A stretch of DNA of 64,000 bases from positions 1 to 64,000 of the forward strand of contig NZ_MSRR01000011.1 of assembly GCF_001956585.1 (NCBI RefSeq), in the 5' to 3' direction. Below the pieces are notes generated by a model. The model was not told the DNA's origin, did not search any database, and saw nothing but the letters and a program-made list of their open reading frames with translations. The stretch is from Actinomyces naeslundii. GTDB taxonomy: Bacteria; Actinomycetota; Actinomycetes; Actinomycetales; Actinomycetaceae. The position numbers and the translations under genes are program-made. Positions 1 to 9,045 of this stretch are shown here, in pieces; the stretch's first letter is position 1, and each line of letters begins with the position of its first letter.

Positions 1-81
1 CTGCGGCGACGCCGTCGATCGGCTTGGCCAGGAACCGTACGTGATATCGACCGGTTCGGACTCAGTGCCGGACAGTCGGTC

Positions 82-312
82 TCAGCCCTGCTCGCCCCCG
101 GAGGGGTTCGGCTTGATCCACCACCACAGGCCCATGCCCGCTGCGATGGCCAGCAGACCCAGGCCCGCCCACAGGTTGGCGTTGATGCCTCCGGTCTTGC
201 TCATCTCCTCGGCGCTGTTGAACAGGACCGAGCACACCACCAGGTAGAGGCCGATGAGCCCCAGTGCCCCGGTGATGACCGCCCGGATGTCCGTGAGTGA
301 ACGATTGCTCAT
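82..312 (-). CDS. small two-helix membrane protein
   Basis: A 76-residue protein of unknown function. Two hydrophobic stretches (about residues 10-32 and 46-66) predict two membrane helices; the C-terminus is short and polar. The ATG at 312 has a strong Shine-Dalgarno (GAAGGAG, 7 bases upstream). It starts 30 bases after the stop of the sodium:solute symporter and is surely co-transcribed with it. Small membrane partners often accompany such transporters, so a subunit or stabilising role is inferred, not shown. Confidence 0.75.
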   Translation of the reverse strand: MSNRSLTDIRAVITGALGLIGLYLVVCSVLFNSAEEMSKTGGINANLWAGLGLLAIAAGMGLWWWIKPNPSGGEQG

Positions 313-342
313 GAGTGTTCTCCTTCGTGTGTCCGAGCGGGT

Positions 343-2061
343 CTAGTGGAAGATGCTGTTAAGCGCGATGACCAGGGCCCCGGCGATGATCCCCAGCGGG
401 ATCGGACGGCGGTACCAGGGCAGCTCGTGCAGGTGCGGGTCGGTGCGCTCGCTCTTGGGGGTCAGGGCGTAGACGAAGCCCTTGAGCTCGGAGTCGGGCT
501 TCGGCTCCGTGACCAGGGAGACCAGCACCGTGATGACGACGTCGACCGAGAAGGCCACGCCCGCCGCGAGAAAGGCGCCGCCCTGCCCCGGCAGGACCAG
601 GAACTCGTACTTGACGAGGATGTTGACCGCCAGGGAGCCCAGGGTTCCGCCGACGAGGCCGATCCAACCGGCCTGTGAGGTGGCCCGCTTCCAGAACATC
701 CCGATGATGAAGGTCGCGAACAACGGCGCGTTGAACATCGAGAACAGTATCTGGAGGTAGTCCATGAGGTTGGGGTAGCTCGCAGCGATGAATGCGGTGA
801 GGATCGCGACCACGGAGGCCGTCAGGGTCGAGAGCTTGCCGACCTTGAGGTAGTGGGCGTCGTCGGCGTCCTTCTTGAGATAGTGCTGGTAGATGTCCAC
901 ACCCCACACGGTGTTGAAGGCGGAGATATTCGCCGCCATACCCGCCATGAAGGAGGCCAGCAGACCCGTGATCGCCAGACCCAGCAGACCGTTGGGCAGC
1001 AGGTCGCGCATGAGGTAGAGGACCGCGTCGTTGTACTGGTAGCTCGTGTTGGCCCCGGACTTGAGCTGCTGGACCTCCGTGACCATGACGCCGGCGACCA
1101 TGCCCGGGACGATGACGAGGAAGGGCACGAACATCTTGACGAAGGTGCCGATGATCGGGGTCGACTGGGCCGAGGAGATCGAGTCCGAGGCCATGGCCCG
1201 CTGCACCTCGACGAAGTTCGTCGTCCAGTAGCCGAAGGACAGCACGAAGCCCAGGCCGAAGACCAGGCCGATCACCGACATCACATTGGAGTCGAAGCCG
1301 GAGATCGAGTTGCCGGGCCAGGAGTGCAGCTGCTGGGCCGGGTCGGTGCCGGCGAGCTTGGCGGCGGCGGTGATCTTGTCGGTCAGGCCGTGCCAGCCGC
1401 CCACGCGGTGCAGGCCGATGAGGGTCAGGGGCAGCAGGGCCGCCACAATGACGAAGAACTGGAGGACCTCGTTGTAGATCGCCGCGGAGAGCCCACCCAT
1501 GGTGATGTAGGAGAAGACGATGACGGCGGCCACGATGAGCCCCACCCACAGGGGCCAGCCCAGCAGCCAGTTCATGATCTTGCCCAGCAGGTACAGGTTG
1601 ATGCCGGCGATGAGCAGCTGGGCCAGGGCGAAGCTGAGCGCGTTGACCAGGTGGGCGGCGGTGCCGTAGCGCTTGAGCATGAACTCGGGCACCGAGCGCA
1701 CCTTGGAGCCGTAGTAGAAGGGCATCATGACCAGACCCAGGAAGATCATGGCCGGAACCGCGCCGATCCAGAAGTAGTGGAAGGTCGGCATGCCGTACTC
1801 GGCGCCGTTGGCGGACATTCCCATGATCTCGACGGCACCGAGGTTTGCCGAGACGAAGGCGATACCGGTCACCCAGGCCGGCAGGGACCGCCCCGAGGTG
1901 AGGAAGCCATCGGCCGTGGCCGCCTTAGCACGGGCGATGAGCCCGACGCCGATGACGAAGGCGAAGTAGATGGCGATGGGGATGTAGTCGTACCAGCGTG
2001 CGGCGATGAGTGTGCCGGATGCCGCTGACGAGGCTGACAGGGCGTGCAGCGTGGAGGACAT
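343..2061 (-). CDS. sodium:solute symporter (SSS family)
   Basis: A 572-residue polytopic membrane protein with the layout of the SSS/SGLT family: a first helix with YIPIAIYFAFVIGVG, then the family-typical segment with GRSLPAWVTGIAF and SANLGAVEIMGMSANGAEYG (about residues 57-90), and 13-14 predicted helices. It would carry a sugar or other organic solute inward with Na+. The substrate cannot be read from sequence. Length is normal. The small membrane gene at 82-312 follows in the same operon, and an 18-bp inverted repeat lies just upstream of the start. Confidence 0.9.
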   Translation of the reverse strand: MSSTLHALSASSAASGTLIAARWYDYIPIAIYFAFVIGVGLIARAKAATADGFLTSGRSLPAWVTGIAFVSANLGAVEIMGMSANGAEYGMPTFHYFWIGAVPAMIFLGLVMMPFYYGSKVRSVPEFMLKRYGTAAHLVNALSFALAQLLIAGINLYLLGKIMNWLLGWPLWVGLIVAAVIVFSYITMGGLSAAIYNEVLQFFVIVAALLPLTLIGLHRVGGWHGLTDKITAAAKLAGTDPAQQLHSWPGNSISGFDSNVMSVIGLVFGLGFVLSFGYWTTNFVEVQRAMASDSISSAQSTPIIGTFVKMFVPFLVIVPGMVAGVMVTEVQQLKSGANTSYQYNDAVLYLMRDLLPNGLLGLAITGLLASFMAGMAANISAFNTVWGVDIYQHYLKKDADDAHYLKVGKLSTLTASVVAILTAFIAASYPNLMDYLQILFSMFNAPLFATFIIGMFWKRATSQAGWIGLVGGTLGSLAVNILVKYEFLVLPGQGGAFLAAGVAFSVDVVITVLVSLVTEPKPDSELKGFVYALTPKSERTDPHLHELPWYRRPIPLGIIAGALVIALNSIFH

Positions 2062-2091
2062 CGGTGTACCTCTCGAGGTTTCGTTTCAGTG

Positions 2092-2109
2092 AGTAAGATC
2101 ATTCTTACT
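2092..2109. promoter_or_regulatory. palindromic operator candidate upstream of the symporter
   Basis: AGTAAGATCATTCTTACT is an inverted repeat with 7-bp arms and a 4-bp spacer. It lies 31 bases upstream of the symporter start and about 90 bases upstream of the divergent RNase HI gene. Size and place fit a dimeric repressor site. No regulator can be assigned from the window. Confidence 0.4.
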
Positions 2110-2196
2110 GGCCGGCAGACTAGCACGGTGACGACATCGGCATAGAAGGTTGCGCCCTGTCCGGGGTCACCGGCGTCGCTGGGTAGAGTGCCCTCC

Positions 2197-2760
2197 ATGA
2201 CGCTGACTGCTGCTGCCGACGGCTCCTCCCTGGGCAACCCGGGACCGGCCGGCTGGGCCTGGTACGTGGACGATGACTGCTGGGCCGCCGGGGGCTGGGA
2301 GAGCTCGACCAACAACCGCGGCGAGCTCACGGCCGTTCTGGAGCTCCTGCGGGCCACCGAGGCCGCCGGACTCGCCGGCGAGGAGCTCCTCATCCAGTGC
2401 GACTCCCAGTACGTCATCAACTCCCTGACCAAGTGGCGCCACGGTTGGAAGAAGCGCGGCTGGCGCAAGGCCGACGGCAAGCCCGTCCTCAACGCCGACC
2501 TCGTCAAGGACCTCGATGCCGCGCTCGCGGGCCGCACCGTGCACTTCGAGTGGGTGCGCGGGCACGTCGGCCATCCCCTGAACGAGGCCGCCGACTCCCG
2601 GGCCCGTGGTGCCGCGACCGCCTACCGGCAGGGTCGCCCCGTTCCCTCCGGTCCCGGCTGGACCCGGGGCGAACGGACACAGGGAGCGGCACCCGACGTG
2701 GCCTCTGACGCGGCGCCGTCGAAGGCCCCCGCCGCGCCGCAGACCGACGTCCTGTTCTGA
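2197..2760 (+). CDS. rnhA: ribonuclease HI
   Basis: A 187-residue protein that degrades the RNA strand of RNA:DNA hybrids in the cytoplasm. The four acidic catalytic residues of the family are visible as D8 (AADG), E43 (NRGEL), D69 (QCDSQ) and D133 (EAADS), with the conserved histidine region WVRGHVGHP at 119-127. The core covers residues 1-145; the remaining ~40 residues are a Pro/Ala-rich tail beyond the usual domain. The ATG at 2197 is preferred over a GTG three codons earlier, because the family begins directly with the first beta strand. It stands alone, divergent from the symporter. Confidence 0.93.
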   Translation: MTLTAAADGSSLGNPGPAGWAWYVDDDCWAAGGWESSTNNRGELTAVLELLRATEAAGLAGEELLIQCDSQYVINSLTKWRHGWKKRGWRKADGKPVLNADLVKDLDAALAGRTVHFEWVRGHVGHPLNEAADSRARGAATAYRQGRPVPSGPGWTRGERTQGAAPDVASDAAPSKAPAAPQTDVLF

Positions 2761-2869
2761 GTCGGAAGATCGGGGCGGCACGTCCTCAGGATTCCGACGA
2801 CCGTCTCTCACAGGAACGGCACAGGCGCATCAAACACGCGGCATAAGGCCTCAGACGAGGCTTGTAGCC

Positions 2870-3367
2870 ATGACGACGAGCCCCGCCCTCCCCGCATCGG
2901 CCACCTCTCCCGCATCTCTTACCACCGCTGGGAGCCGGCTGGCCGGCCTGCGCCGCCGCATCCCGACGGTTGTCCTCTTCGCCGCCGTCTCCTTCTCCGG
3001 CTGGACCGTGGACTACGTTCTGGTCCTCATCCTCAACTCGCTGACCGGCTCGGTCCTCTACGCCGTCGTCGGGGCCCGGGTCGTCTCGTGCACCCTGGGC
3101 TTCCTGCTCAACCGGCGCCTGTTCCGGGCCGCCCCGGAGACCTTCTGGCGCTCGGTCGGCGGCTATGCGGCTGTCCAGGGTGGGGTCGCGGCGACGTCCT
3201 GCGCGGGCATTGCGGTCCTCACCGGTACCGGAGCGCCCCTGTGGCTGGCCAAGGTGCTCGTGGACTCCACGCTCTTCATCGTCAACTACCTGGCTCAGTC
3301 CCGCCTCGTCTACCGGGCCCCGGCGGAGCAGCCCGTCCTGGCTCCGGCTCTGGTGACGGCGGCCTGA
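2870..3367 (+). CDS. GtrA-like membrane protein
   Basis: A 165-residue protein with four predicted membrane helices. The GtrA family is associated with moving undecaprenyl-linked sugars for cell-surface glycosylation. The family pattern appears as VLFAAVSFSGWTVDYVLVLIL, GARVVSCTLGFLLNRRLFR and VDSTLFIVNYLAQSRLVYR, including the conserved NRRxFR and FxxNYxxQxxxVF-like segments. A 40-residue Ala/Ser/Pro-rich N-terminus precedes helix 1. The ATG at 2870 follows 109 bases of spacer after rnhA. The gene converges on the response regulator with only a 15-base gap and no clear terminator. Confidence 0.8.
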   Translation: MTTSPALPASATSPASLTTAGSRLAGLRRRIPTVVLFAAVSFSGWTVDYVLVLILNSLTGSVLYAVVGARVVSCTLGFLLNRRLFRAAPETFWRSVGGYAAVQGGVAATSCAGIAVLTGTGAPLWLAKVLVDSTLFIVNYLAQSRLVYRAPAEQPVLAPALVTAA

Positions 3368-3382
3368 GGGAGTGGCAGCGGC

Positions 3383-4102
3383 TCAGGACTGAGCGTCGCG
3401 CACGAGGATGACGAGCTGGACCCGGTCGCGCAGGTCCAGCTTGGTCAGGATCCGGGTGACGTTCTTCTTGACCGAGTCCGGTGCCAGGACGAGTCGCTGG
3501 GCGATCTCCGCGTTCGTCAGTCCCTCGGCCACCAGCTCGGACACCTCTCGTTCACGCGGGCTGAGATGGTTGAGACGTCGCCGCGCCGCGCGCTGTTGGG
3601 GCGAGGCGAGGGGGCGGAGCATGTGCCGGTTGAGCAGCTCGCGGGTGATGCGCGGGGTGAGGATCGCGTCCCCGGAGCTAACCGCTCGCAGCGCCTGGTG
3701 GAGCTGGGCCGTGCGGGTGTCCTTGAGCAGAAAGCCCGAGGCGCCTGCGGACAGCGCCCCGAAGGCGAACTCGTCCTGGTCGTAGGTGGTCAGCACCAGC
3801 GTCCGGATCGAGGGGTAGAGCTGGGTGATACGCGCCGTGGCATCGATCCCGTTGAGAACCGGCATGCGCACGTCCATGAGGATGACGTCGGGAAGTGGCT
3901 GGCGCTCCTGGCACAGATCGGCGAGCTGGTCGAGAGCGTCCTGTCCATGGGCTGCCTCGGCCATGACCTCCAGGTCGTCGGCCCGGTTGATGATGAGGGA
4001 CAGACCCATGCGGGTGGCCCTCTGGTCATCGACGATCATCACCGTGATCGGGGTGCGACGCTCCGGAGGGGCCGGCGATGAGGGAAAGGAGGCGAGGGTC
4101 AT
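3383..4102 (-). CDS. NarL/LuxR-type response regulator
   Basis: A 239-residue two-component regulator. The receiver domain spans about residues 19-145 (VMIVDDQ start, phospho-acceptor D77 in ILMDVRMP, T/K switch residues in LVLTTYD and FLLKD). The C-terminal helix-turn-helix is at about 175-235 (LSPREREVSELVAEGLTNAEI). The ATG at 4102 overlaps the stop of the upstream kinase (ATGA, 4 bases), so translation is probably coupled. Its likely target is the ABC exporter encoded just upstream on the same strand, since one strand carries exporter, kinase and regulator in order. Confidence 0.92.
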   Translation of the reverse strand: MTLASFPSSPAPPERRTPITVMIVDDQRATRMGLSLIINRADDLEVMAEAAHGQDALDQLADLCQERQPLPDVILMDVRMPVLNGIDATARITQLYPSIRTLVLTTYDQDEFAFGALSAGASGFLLKDTRTAQLHQALRAVSSGDAILTPRITRELLNRHMLRPLASPQQRAARRRLNHLSPREREVSELVAEGLTNAEIAQRLVLAPDSVKKNVTRILTKLDLRDRVQLVILVRDAQS

Positions 4103-5427
4103 GCTTCCTCCAGATCGGGTATGTGGACCGGGACGACGGCACGCAGCACCCACCCGCCGGATCCTGGGGCGATGCTGGGGCCGACCTCAAGCGCACCGCC
4201 GCGCTCTTGGATCACGGAGGCCAGATTGGTCAGTCCGTGGCCGGTCGATGGCTCATGGGAGTCCTGCGAGGAGTCGGCGTGGACGGTGACCTGTCCGTCA
4301 TCGGATACGGTGACCCGGGTGGATGAGCCGGTGTGGTCCAGGGAGACGACAACACGCGTGGCGCCCTCGGCGTGCCGCATGACGTTGGTGAGAGCCTCCC
4401 GGATGACGATGTAGACAAGCTCCCCGAGTGCTCGGCCCACGGCCGTGTTACTGGGGCGCCGACCGGTCTCGGTCAGGGCCGCGCTGAGGCCGGTCGCTCG
4501 TACCGTGGTCAGCAGGTCCCCCAGCTGATCCCAGCCGCGTACGTCTGCGACGACCTCTGGGCGCGAGCTGGTCACCGTACCGGATCCGTAGTCGTCGAGG
4601 AGGGCTGGTGAGGACTGCAACGAGGCAACCGCGTTTCGTGTGTCGGCCAGGCCGTCGCGGGCCAGGGAGTTGACCAGGTCGATGGCCTCGTCGACATCCG
4701 GGATACCACTGGCACCGTGCAGCCCCTCGGACAGGGCGATGATCGCAGTGAGGGAGTGGCCCACGGAGTCGTGGAGTTCGGCGGCCACTCGGGCCTGGTA
4801 CCGCGCGGCATCGCGTTGCACCACGAGCTGTTGCTCGGCCGCGTGGGAGGCGAGCTGGGTGTCCCCGTGCTCCAGGGACTCCCGATGCGAGCGGGAGATC
4901 GATGCCACGGTGAGCACGGCGATGAGGAGTCCGCCCTCCCACATGAAGTCCGACAGCGGCACTCTCTCCTTCATGAGCCCCGGCAGTGGCCCGTTGAACG
5001 ATGCGAGATAGGGGATGAACATGAAGACCAGAGTGGCGGCAATGCCCAGGAGCCGCTGGCGGATGCTCGCGATGGCGATCAGGGTGTAGACCGCGATCAG
5101 CAGCGGGAGGAGGAACTCTCCGGAGTCACTCTTGATCATCTTGATCATGAGGGCCACGTTGTTGACGATGACGATCCCCAGAGGCCAGCGCCGTCGCCAG
5201 ATCAGGGACAGGCCGGTCACCGCGGTGAGCACGAACTTGATCATGGGGACGTTGAAGCCGAGAGAAAAGGCGAGCACGATGCCGGCGCCCTGGAGCACGG
5301 CGTTGATGACAACCATGCCCCATGTCCCCACGGGGCTGGATCGGTACCACTCGGCGATGCGGTCCAGGCGCGTGCGCGGGACCCTGGGCCCTGCCTCGGG
5401 GAGCCGCTCGATGGATGTGCTGCTCAT
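4099..5427 (-). CDS. sensor histidine kinase (HisKA_3 type)
   Basis: A 442-residue membrane sensor kinase. About five membrane segments occupy residues 35-180. They are followed by a coiled linker, the dimerisation/phospho-acceptor helix with H219 in ARVAAELHDSVGHS, and a HATPase_c domain (REALTNVMRHAEGA N-box; DDGQ and GHGLTNL G-boxes). It has no large extracellular sensing domain, as in kinases that sense through membrane helices or a partner transporter. It partners the NarL-type regulator whose start overlaps its stop. The ABC exporter genes lie 33 bases upstream on the same strand. Confidence 0.92.
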   Translation of the reverse strand: MSSTSIERLPEAGPRVPRTRLDRIAEWYRSSPVGTWGMVVINAVLQGAGIVLAFSLGFNVPMIKFVLTAVTGLSLIWRRRWPLGIVIVNNVALMIKMIKSDSGEFLLPLLIAVYTLIAIASIRQRLLGIAATLVFMFIPYLASFNGPLPGLMKERVPLSDFMWEGGLLIAVLTVASISRSHRESLEHGDTQLASHAAEQQLVVQRDAARYQARVAAELHDSVGHSLTAIIALSEGLHGASGIPDVDEAIDLVNSLARDGLADTRNAVASLQSSPALLDDYGSGTVTSSRPEVVADVRGWDQLGDLLTTVRATGLSAALTETGRRPSNTAVGRALGELVYIVIREALTNVMRHAEGATRVVVSLDHTGSSTRVTVSDDGQVTVHADSSQDSHEPSTGHGLTNLASVIQERGGALEVGPSIAPGSGGWVLRAVVPVHIPDLEEA

Positions 5428-5459
5428 GACTGGCGTCTCATCTGCGTTTCACCGTTGTC

Positions 5460-6347
5460 TCACCGCCGCCTGACCGTCTGGAGCAGGGAGATGGCGAAGA
5501 CTGTCACCCATGCCAGGTTGATGAGACTGTCGACGGCGGCAGCACCAGGCGAGGTCATGGCCTCGGGTTTCAAGGATGCGGTGGCTCGGATCAGTGCGGT
5601 CATGGGATTGAGGACGCTCAGTGGCTGTGCCGTCAGAAGCATTGCCGTCCCCACGATCGCCCCCAGGGTGACAGTGATCATTGTGGTGGCGAAGGACCTC
5701 AGCATTGTCCCCAGCCAGGTGACGAAGGTCAGGATGCCCCACATTCCCAGTACGGTGGCGCCGAAACGGGGAAAGTACGCGGTCAGACCAAGCAGGCTGA
5801 ATCCGGCGACCAGGCCGGTGACGGCCGTGGTCAGGATGAGGATCGCAGTGGTGGCGACCGCAACCTGCAGGCAATGGAGCAGCTTGCCTGCGACCATGGC
5901 CGTCTCCAGACGGTTGGCTCTCATTCGCTGCCAGTTGTCTCCCTGGTGCTCACCGGTGGTGATCTGCGCCGCGAAGCCACTCATGACCAGCGGCAGAAGC
6001 CACATGGAGAGTACAAGCGTGGACTGTGGCCAGATGATGTCCCAGGTGTTACCTCGGGCCTGGAACTCGCTCTGGTGGGTGCGATACTGCAGGTATCCGG
6101 ACAGGGATGCCAGGGTGCACAGTGCTGTCACGGCACCCCAGTACCAACGGTTGGGAGCCTTGCGGTTCTCCCAGTACCAGGCGGCGCGCACCGATGGCCG
6201 ACGACGTACCGCATCGGGCGGCCGCGCGGTGAGGTCGGTTGGATGCGGTGATGTCGTTGGGAGACCGGGACTGGTGAGAGGCGTCGAATACGAATGCATG
6301 GCGTGACTCGGGGCTGGGAAGGTGGGTGATGCGGTGGTGCCCGTCAC
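5460..6347 (-). CDS. ABC-2 type permease of a peptide/antibiotic-resistance exporter
   Basis: A protein of about 295 residues with six predicted membrane helices, a DUF/ABC-2 permease fold of the lantibiotic-immunity or bacitracin-export kind. It should pair with the ATPase encoded 100 bases upstream. The GTG at 6347 has GAGG seven bases upstream, better than the internal ATG at 6299, which lacks a ribosome site. A perfect 7-bp inverted repeat (6350-6367) overlaps this ribosome site. With the two-component genes downstream it forms a detoxification module of the BceAB/BcrAB-like logic; the substrate is unknown. Confidence 0.78.
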   Translation of the reverse strand: MTGTTASPTFPAPSHAMHSYSTPLTSPGLPTTSPHPTDLTARPPDAVRRRPSVRAAWYWENRKAPNRWYWGAVTALCTLASLSGYLQYRTHQSEFQARGNTWDIIWPQSTLVLSMWLLPLVMSGFAAQITTGEHQGDNWQRMRANRLETAMVAGKLLHCLQVAVATTAILILTTAVTGLVAGFSLLGLTAYFPRFGATVLGMWGILTFVTWLGTMLRSFATTMITVTLGAIVGTAMLLTAQPLSVLNPMTALIRATASLKPEAMTSPGAAAVDSLINLAWVTVFAISLLQTVRRR

Positions 6348-6349
6348 CA

Positions 6350-6367
6350 ATTATCCTCATGGATAAT
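6350..6367. promoter_or_regulatory. inverted repeat over the permease ribosome site
   Basis: ATTATCCTCATGGATAAT has 7-bp perfect arms and a 4-bp spacer and covers the Shine-Dalgarno of the permease gene. It could be an operator, or an RNA hairpin limiting translation of the permease relative to the ATPase. Confidence 0.35.
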
Positions 6368-6447
6368 AAGGCTGTGGGCGATGGAGGTCTAGCCGGTTCA
6401 GCCGGCTCGGAACGTATGGTGCGGTCAACGATGAGTGCCTGCACGTT

Positions 6448-7575
6448 TCAGGGCGCCGAGGCGGCGTGTGTGGAGTAGACCAGCTCCAGGAAGGCCTGCT
6501 CCCGGGTCTTGAGCGCGGTCTGAACTCGGTAGACGGCTGTTCCTGAGGAGACGATGCTGGCGATAAGTCTGCCGATGTCGGCGTCGGGCATGATGGCGGT
6601 ACGCACTATCCCGCCGCGTACTTCATGGACCACTCCTAGGGAGGTCAGGAGGGTGGAGACGGCCGTGGGCGCGGAGACCGCCAGCTCAATGACGCCGTCG
6701 CTGTCCAATCCGGACAGAGGGCCCTGGTAGCGCAGATGTCCGGCACACAGGATGCCAACGGTGTCGGCCAGCTGCTCGATCTCCGGCAGCACATGGGTGG
6801 AGATGATCATCGTCATGCCCTCCTGGTGGGCCAGGGCGGCGATGATCTGACGAACCTCTGCTGCGGAGGCCGGGTCGAGTCCGTTGGTGGGCTCGTCCAG
6901 CAGCATGAGAGGGGGATCGGTCAGAAGTGCCATGGCCAGCCCGAGGCGCCGCTTCATCCCCGTCGAGTAGCGTCTGACCCGCGTGTTCTCATGTCCGCTC
7001 AGGTGGACGGTATTCAGGGCGTGAGTGACGCGGCTGTTCGGCAGTCCCAGGTAGGAGGCCATCATGGCGAGGTTCTCCCGGCCGGTCAGGCTCGGGTAGT
7101 AGGAGGGGTTCTCGATGAGGGAACCGATCGCTCCTGGCGGTGGAGAGTGGCGTGGCTCTGACGGACTGTTCAGGACGCTGATGCGGCCCGATGTCGGGTG
7201 GATCAGCCCTAGCAGGAGCTTCAGAGTGGTCGACTTGCCGGCCCCGTTGGGGCCCAGGAGCCCGTAGACACCACCGGCGGGCACCCGCAGGTTCACTTCG
7301 TCGACGACGTTGACGCCGTTGTAGGAGCGGGTCAGGTCGTCGGTGGTCACTGCGAGCTCTCCGGTAGGGGTGGGGAAGGCCTCTGGCGCAGTGGGGGCGA
7401 CGAGACGTGAGCTGGGAGGGGAGGATGCTGTGGGGACGGGAGGTGAGACCGGGGTGGGGCTGGCGACGGGGTGAGTGATCCTGATGTCCTGCTCGGGTGA
7501 GAAGACAGTAGGTGGTGCGGGCGTTGTGGCAGTCATCGGAGAGGTCAGCGATACCGTCGGAGGGGCGATGCTCAT
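6448..7575 (-). CDS. ABC transporter ATP-binding protein (BcrA/LanF-like)
   Basis: ATPase of the exporter at 5460-7575. Walker A is GPNGAGKST, the signature is YSTGMKRRLGLA and Walker B is PLMLLDEPTNGLD; the ~90-residue C-terminal extension is typical of BcrA/LanF-like ATPases. The domain proper begins near LAVTTDDLTRSY. The ~75 residues before it are Pro/Thr/Ser-rich and unlike the family. The best ribosome site (GGAG, 8 bases) precedes an internal GTG at 7350, which would give a normal 300-residue protein; the long form from ATG 7575 is open but lacks a clear ribosome site. It heads the operon ATPase, permease, kinase, regulator. Confidence 0.85.
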   Translation of the reverse strand: MSIAPPTVSLTSPMTATTPAPPTVFSPEQDIRITHPVASPTPVSPPVPTASSPPSSRLVAPTAPEAFPTPTGELAVTTDDLTRSYNGVNVVDEVNLRVPAGGVYGLLGPNGAGKSTTLKLLLGLIHPTSGRISVLNSPSEPRHSPPPGAIGSLIENPSYYPSLTGRENLAMMASYLGLPNSRVTHALNTVHLSGHENTRVRRYSTGMKRRLGLAMALLTDPPLMLLDEPTNGLDPASAAEVRQIIAALAHQEGMTMIISTHVLPEIEQLADTVGILCAGHLRYQGPLSGLDSDGVIELAVSAPTAVSTLLTSLGVVHEVRGGIVRTAIMPDADIGRLIASIVSSGTAVYRVQTALKTREQAFLELVYSTHAASAP

Positions 7576-7646
7576 GAGCCCATGCAATCGGTCAAATCCT
7601 ATGAGCGCAGCACTTTTGTCCTATTTGTCCCCCTCGGGGGACGAGT

Positions 7647-7689
7647 GCGGTGCCGCAGCCGGCCCGTGTCAGGGCGGATGCGGCACCGC
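7647..7689 (-). terminator. hairpin downstream of ackA
   Basis: GCGGTGCCGCA (7647-7657) pairs with TGCGGCACCGC (7679-7689), an 11-bp stem about 60 bases past the ackA stop. There is no U-run, as is common in actinobacteria. Confidence 0.5.
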
Positions 7690-7749
7690 GCAGTGAGCAG
7701 CTGCTCCGCAAGGGCCCGACGTCGGACCCTTACGGAATCTGAGAGGTCC

Positions 7750-8934
7750 TCAGATGAGGGTGAGCGACTGGCGGGCGATGGCGAGCTCCTCGTTGGTGGG
7801 CACCACGAGCACGGTGACCTTCGAGTCCGGGGTGGAGATGACACGCGGCTCGTCGGAGCGGACGGCGTTGAGCTCGGGGTCGATCTCCATGCCCATGAAG
7901 CCCAGGCGCTCGCCGAGCTCACGGCGCAGGTTCGCGTCGTTCTCGCCGATACCGGCGGTGAAGGTCAGCGCGTCCAGGCCCCCCATGACGGCGGTGTAGG
8001 CGCCCACGTACTTCACGAGGCGGTGCAGGTAGATGTCCATGGCCTCGCGGGCCTCCTGCTCGCCGGCGCCGATGCGCTTCCACACCTCTCGCATGTCATT
8101 GTCCCCGGCCAGGCCCTTCATACCGGAGCCGCGATTGAACAGGTGGTCGATCTCGTCGATCGACATACCCGCCACGCGCGCCAGGTGGAAGACGGCGGCC
8201 GGGTCGATGTCGCCGGTGCGCCCGCCCATGACCAGCCCCTCCAGCGGCGTCAGCCCCATGGAGGTGTCCACGGCGTGCCCGGCCACGACCGCCGAGGCCG
8301 AGGCCCCGTTGCCCAGGTGCAGGACGACCTGCTTGAGGTCGTCGTGGTCCAGGAGCTGCGAGACCGCTCCGGAGACGAACTGGTGGCTGGTGCCGTGAGC
8401 CCCGTAACGGCGGATGGAATAGGTGTCGGCGACCTCGCGGTCCAACGCGTAGCGGGCGGCCTCCTCGGGCAGGTCCTGGAAGAAGGCGGTGTCGAAGACG
8501 GCCACGTGCGGTACGTCGGACAGGAGCCGGCGGCCCACCTCGATGCCCTTGAGGTGGGCAGGGTTGTGCAGCGGGCCCAGTGGCACGAGCTGCTCGATGC
8601 GGGCCACGACGTCGTCGTCGATGAGGGCCGGGCCGGAGAAGTAGCGCCCGCCCTGGACGACGCGGTGACCCACGGCCACGATGTGGGCGTCGGCCAGCGA
8701 TGGGCCCTGCTCCTCGAACAGGCGCAGTACCTCGGACAGGCCGAAGCCGTGGTCGGGGACCGGCTCGGTGATCTCGGTGCGCTCCTCGCCGTGCTTGTGC
8801 GTGATGGCGCCGGTCTCCTCACCGATGCGCTCCACCAGGCCAGAGGCGAGCGACGCCCCTGAGTCGGGGTCGACCAGCTGGTACTTGATGGAGGAGGAGC
8901 CTGAGTTGATAACGAGGACGGTGCGCTGAGTCAC
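7750..8934 (-). CDS. ackA: acetate kinase
   Basis: A 394-residue cytoplasmic enzyme that interconverts acetyl phosphate + ADP and acetate + ATP. It carries the family signatures: VLVINSGSSSIKYQL at the N-terminus, the GPLHNPAH loop, YGAHGTSHQFV, HLGNGASASAV, GLVMGGRTGDIDP and the C-terminal FTAGIGEND. Length is normal. It lies downstream of pta on the same strand with a strong hairpin in the 111-base gap, so the pair may be only partly co-transcribed. Together they make ATP from acetyl-CoA during fermentation, which would include acetyl-CoA from inositol breakdown. Confidence 0.97.
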   Translation of the reverse strand: MTQRTVLVINSGSSSIKYQLVDPDSGASLASGLVERIGEETGAITHKHGEERTEITEPVPDHGFGLSEVLRLFEEQGPSLADAHIVAVGHRVVQGGRYFSGPALIDDDVVARIEQLVPLGPLHNPAHLKGIEVGRRLLSDVPHVAVFDTAFFQDLPEEAARYALDREVADTYSIRRYGAHGTSHQFVSGAVSQLLDHDDLKQVVLHLGNGASASAVVAGHAVDTSMGLTPLEGLVMGGRTGDIDPAAVFHLARVAGMSIDEIDHLFNRGSGMKGLAGDNDMREVWKRIGAGEQEAREAMDIYLHRLVKYVGAYTAVMGGLDALTFTAGIGENDANLRRELGERLGFMGMEIDPELNAVRSDEPRVISTPDSKVTVLVVPTNEELAIARQSLTLI

Positions 8935-9008
8935 GGGGTGCCTTTCAAGAACGGTCGGGGATGAGTGCGGGGATGACTGGATGACTGATGAGGATCCTGG
9001 GCGAGCCT

Positions 9009-9039
9009 CAGCGGCACGGGGCCGGGCCCCGTGCCGCTG
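9009..9039 (-). terminator. pta-ackA intercistronic hairpin
   Basis: A 14-bp perfect stem with a 3-base loop (9009-9022 with 9026-9039) immediately after the pta stop and before ackA. It is likely a partial terminator or an mRNA-stabilising structure. Confidence 0.6.
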
Positions 9040-9045
9040 AAGGGC

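Noticed and set aside
1-81. Possible gene end at the left edge
   Set aside because: Too short to support any frame; no recognisable motif.
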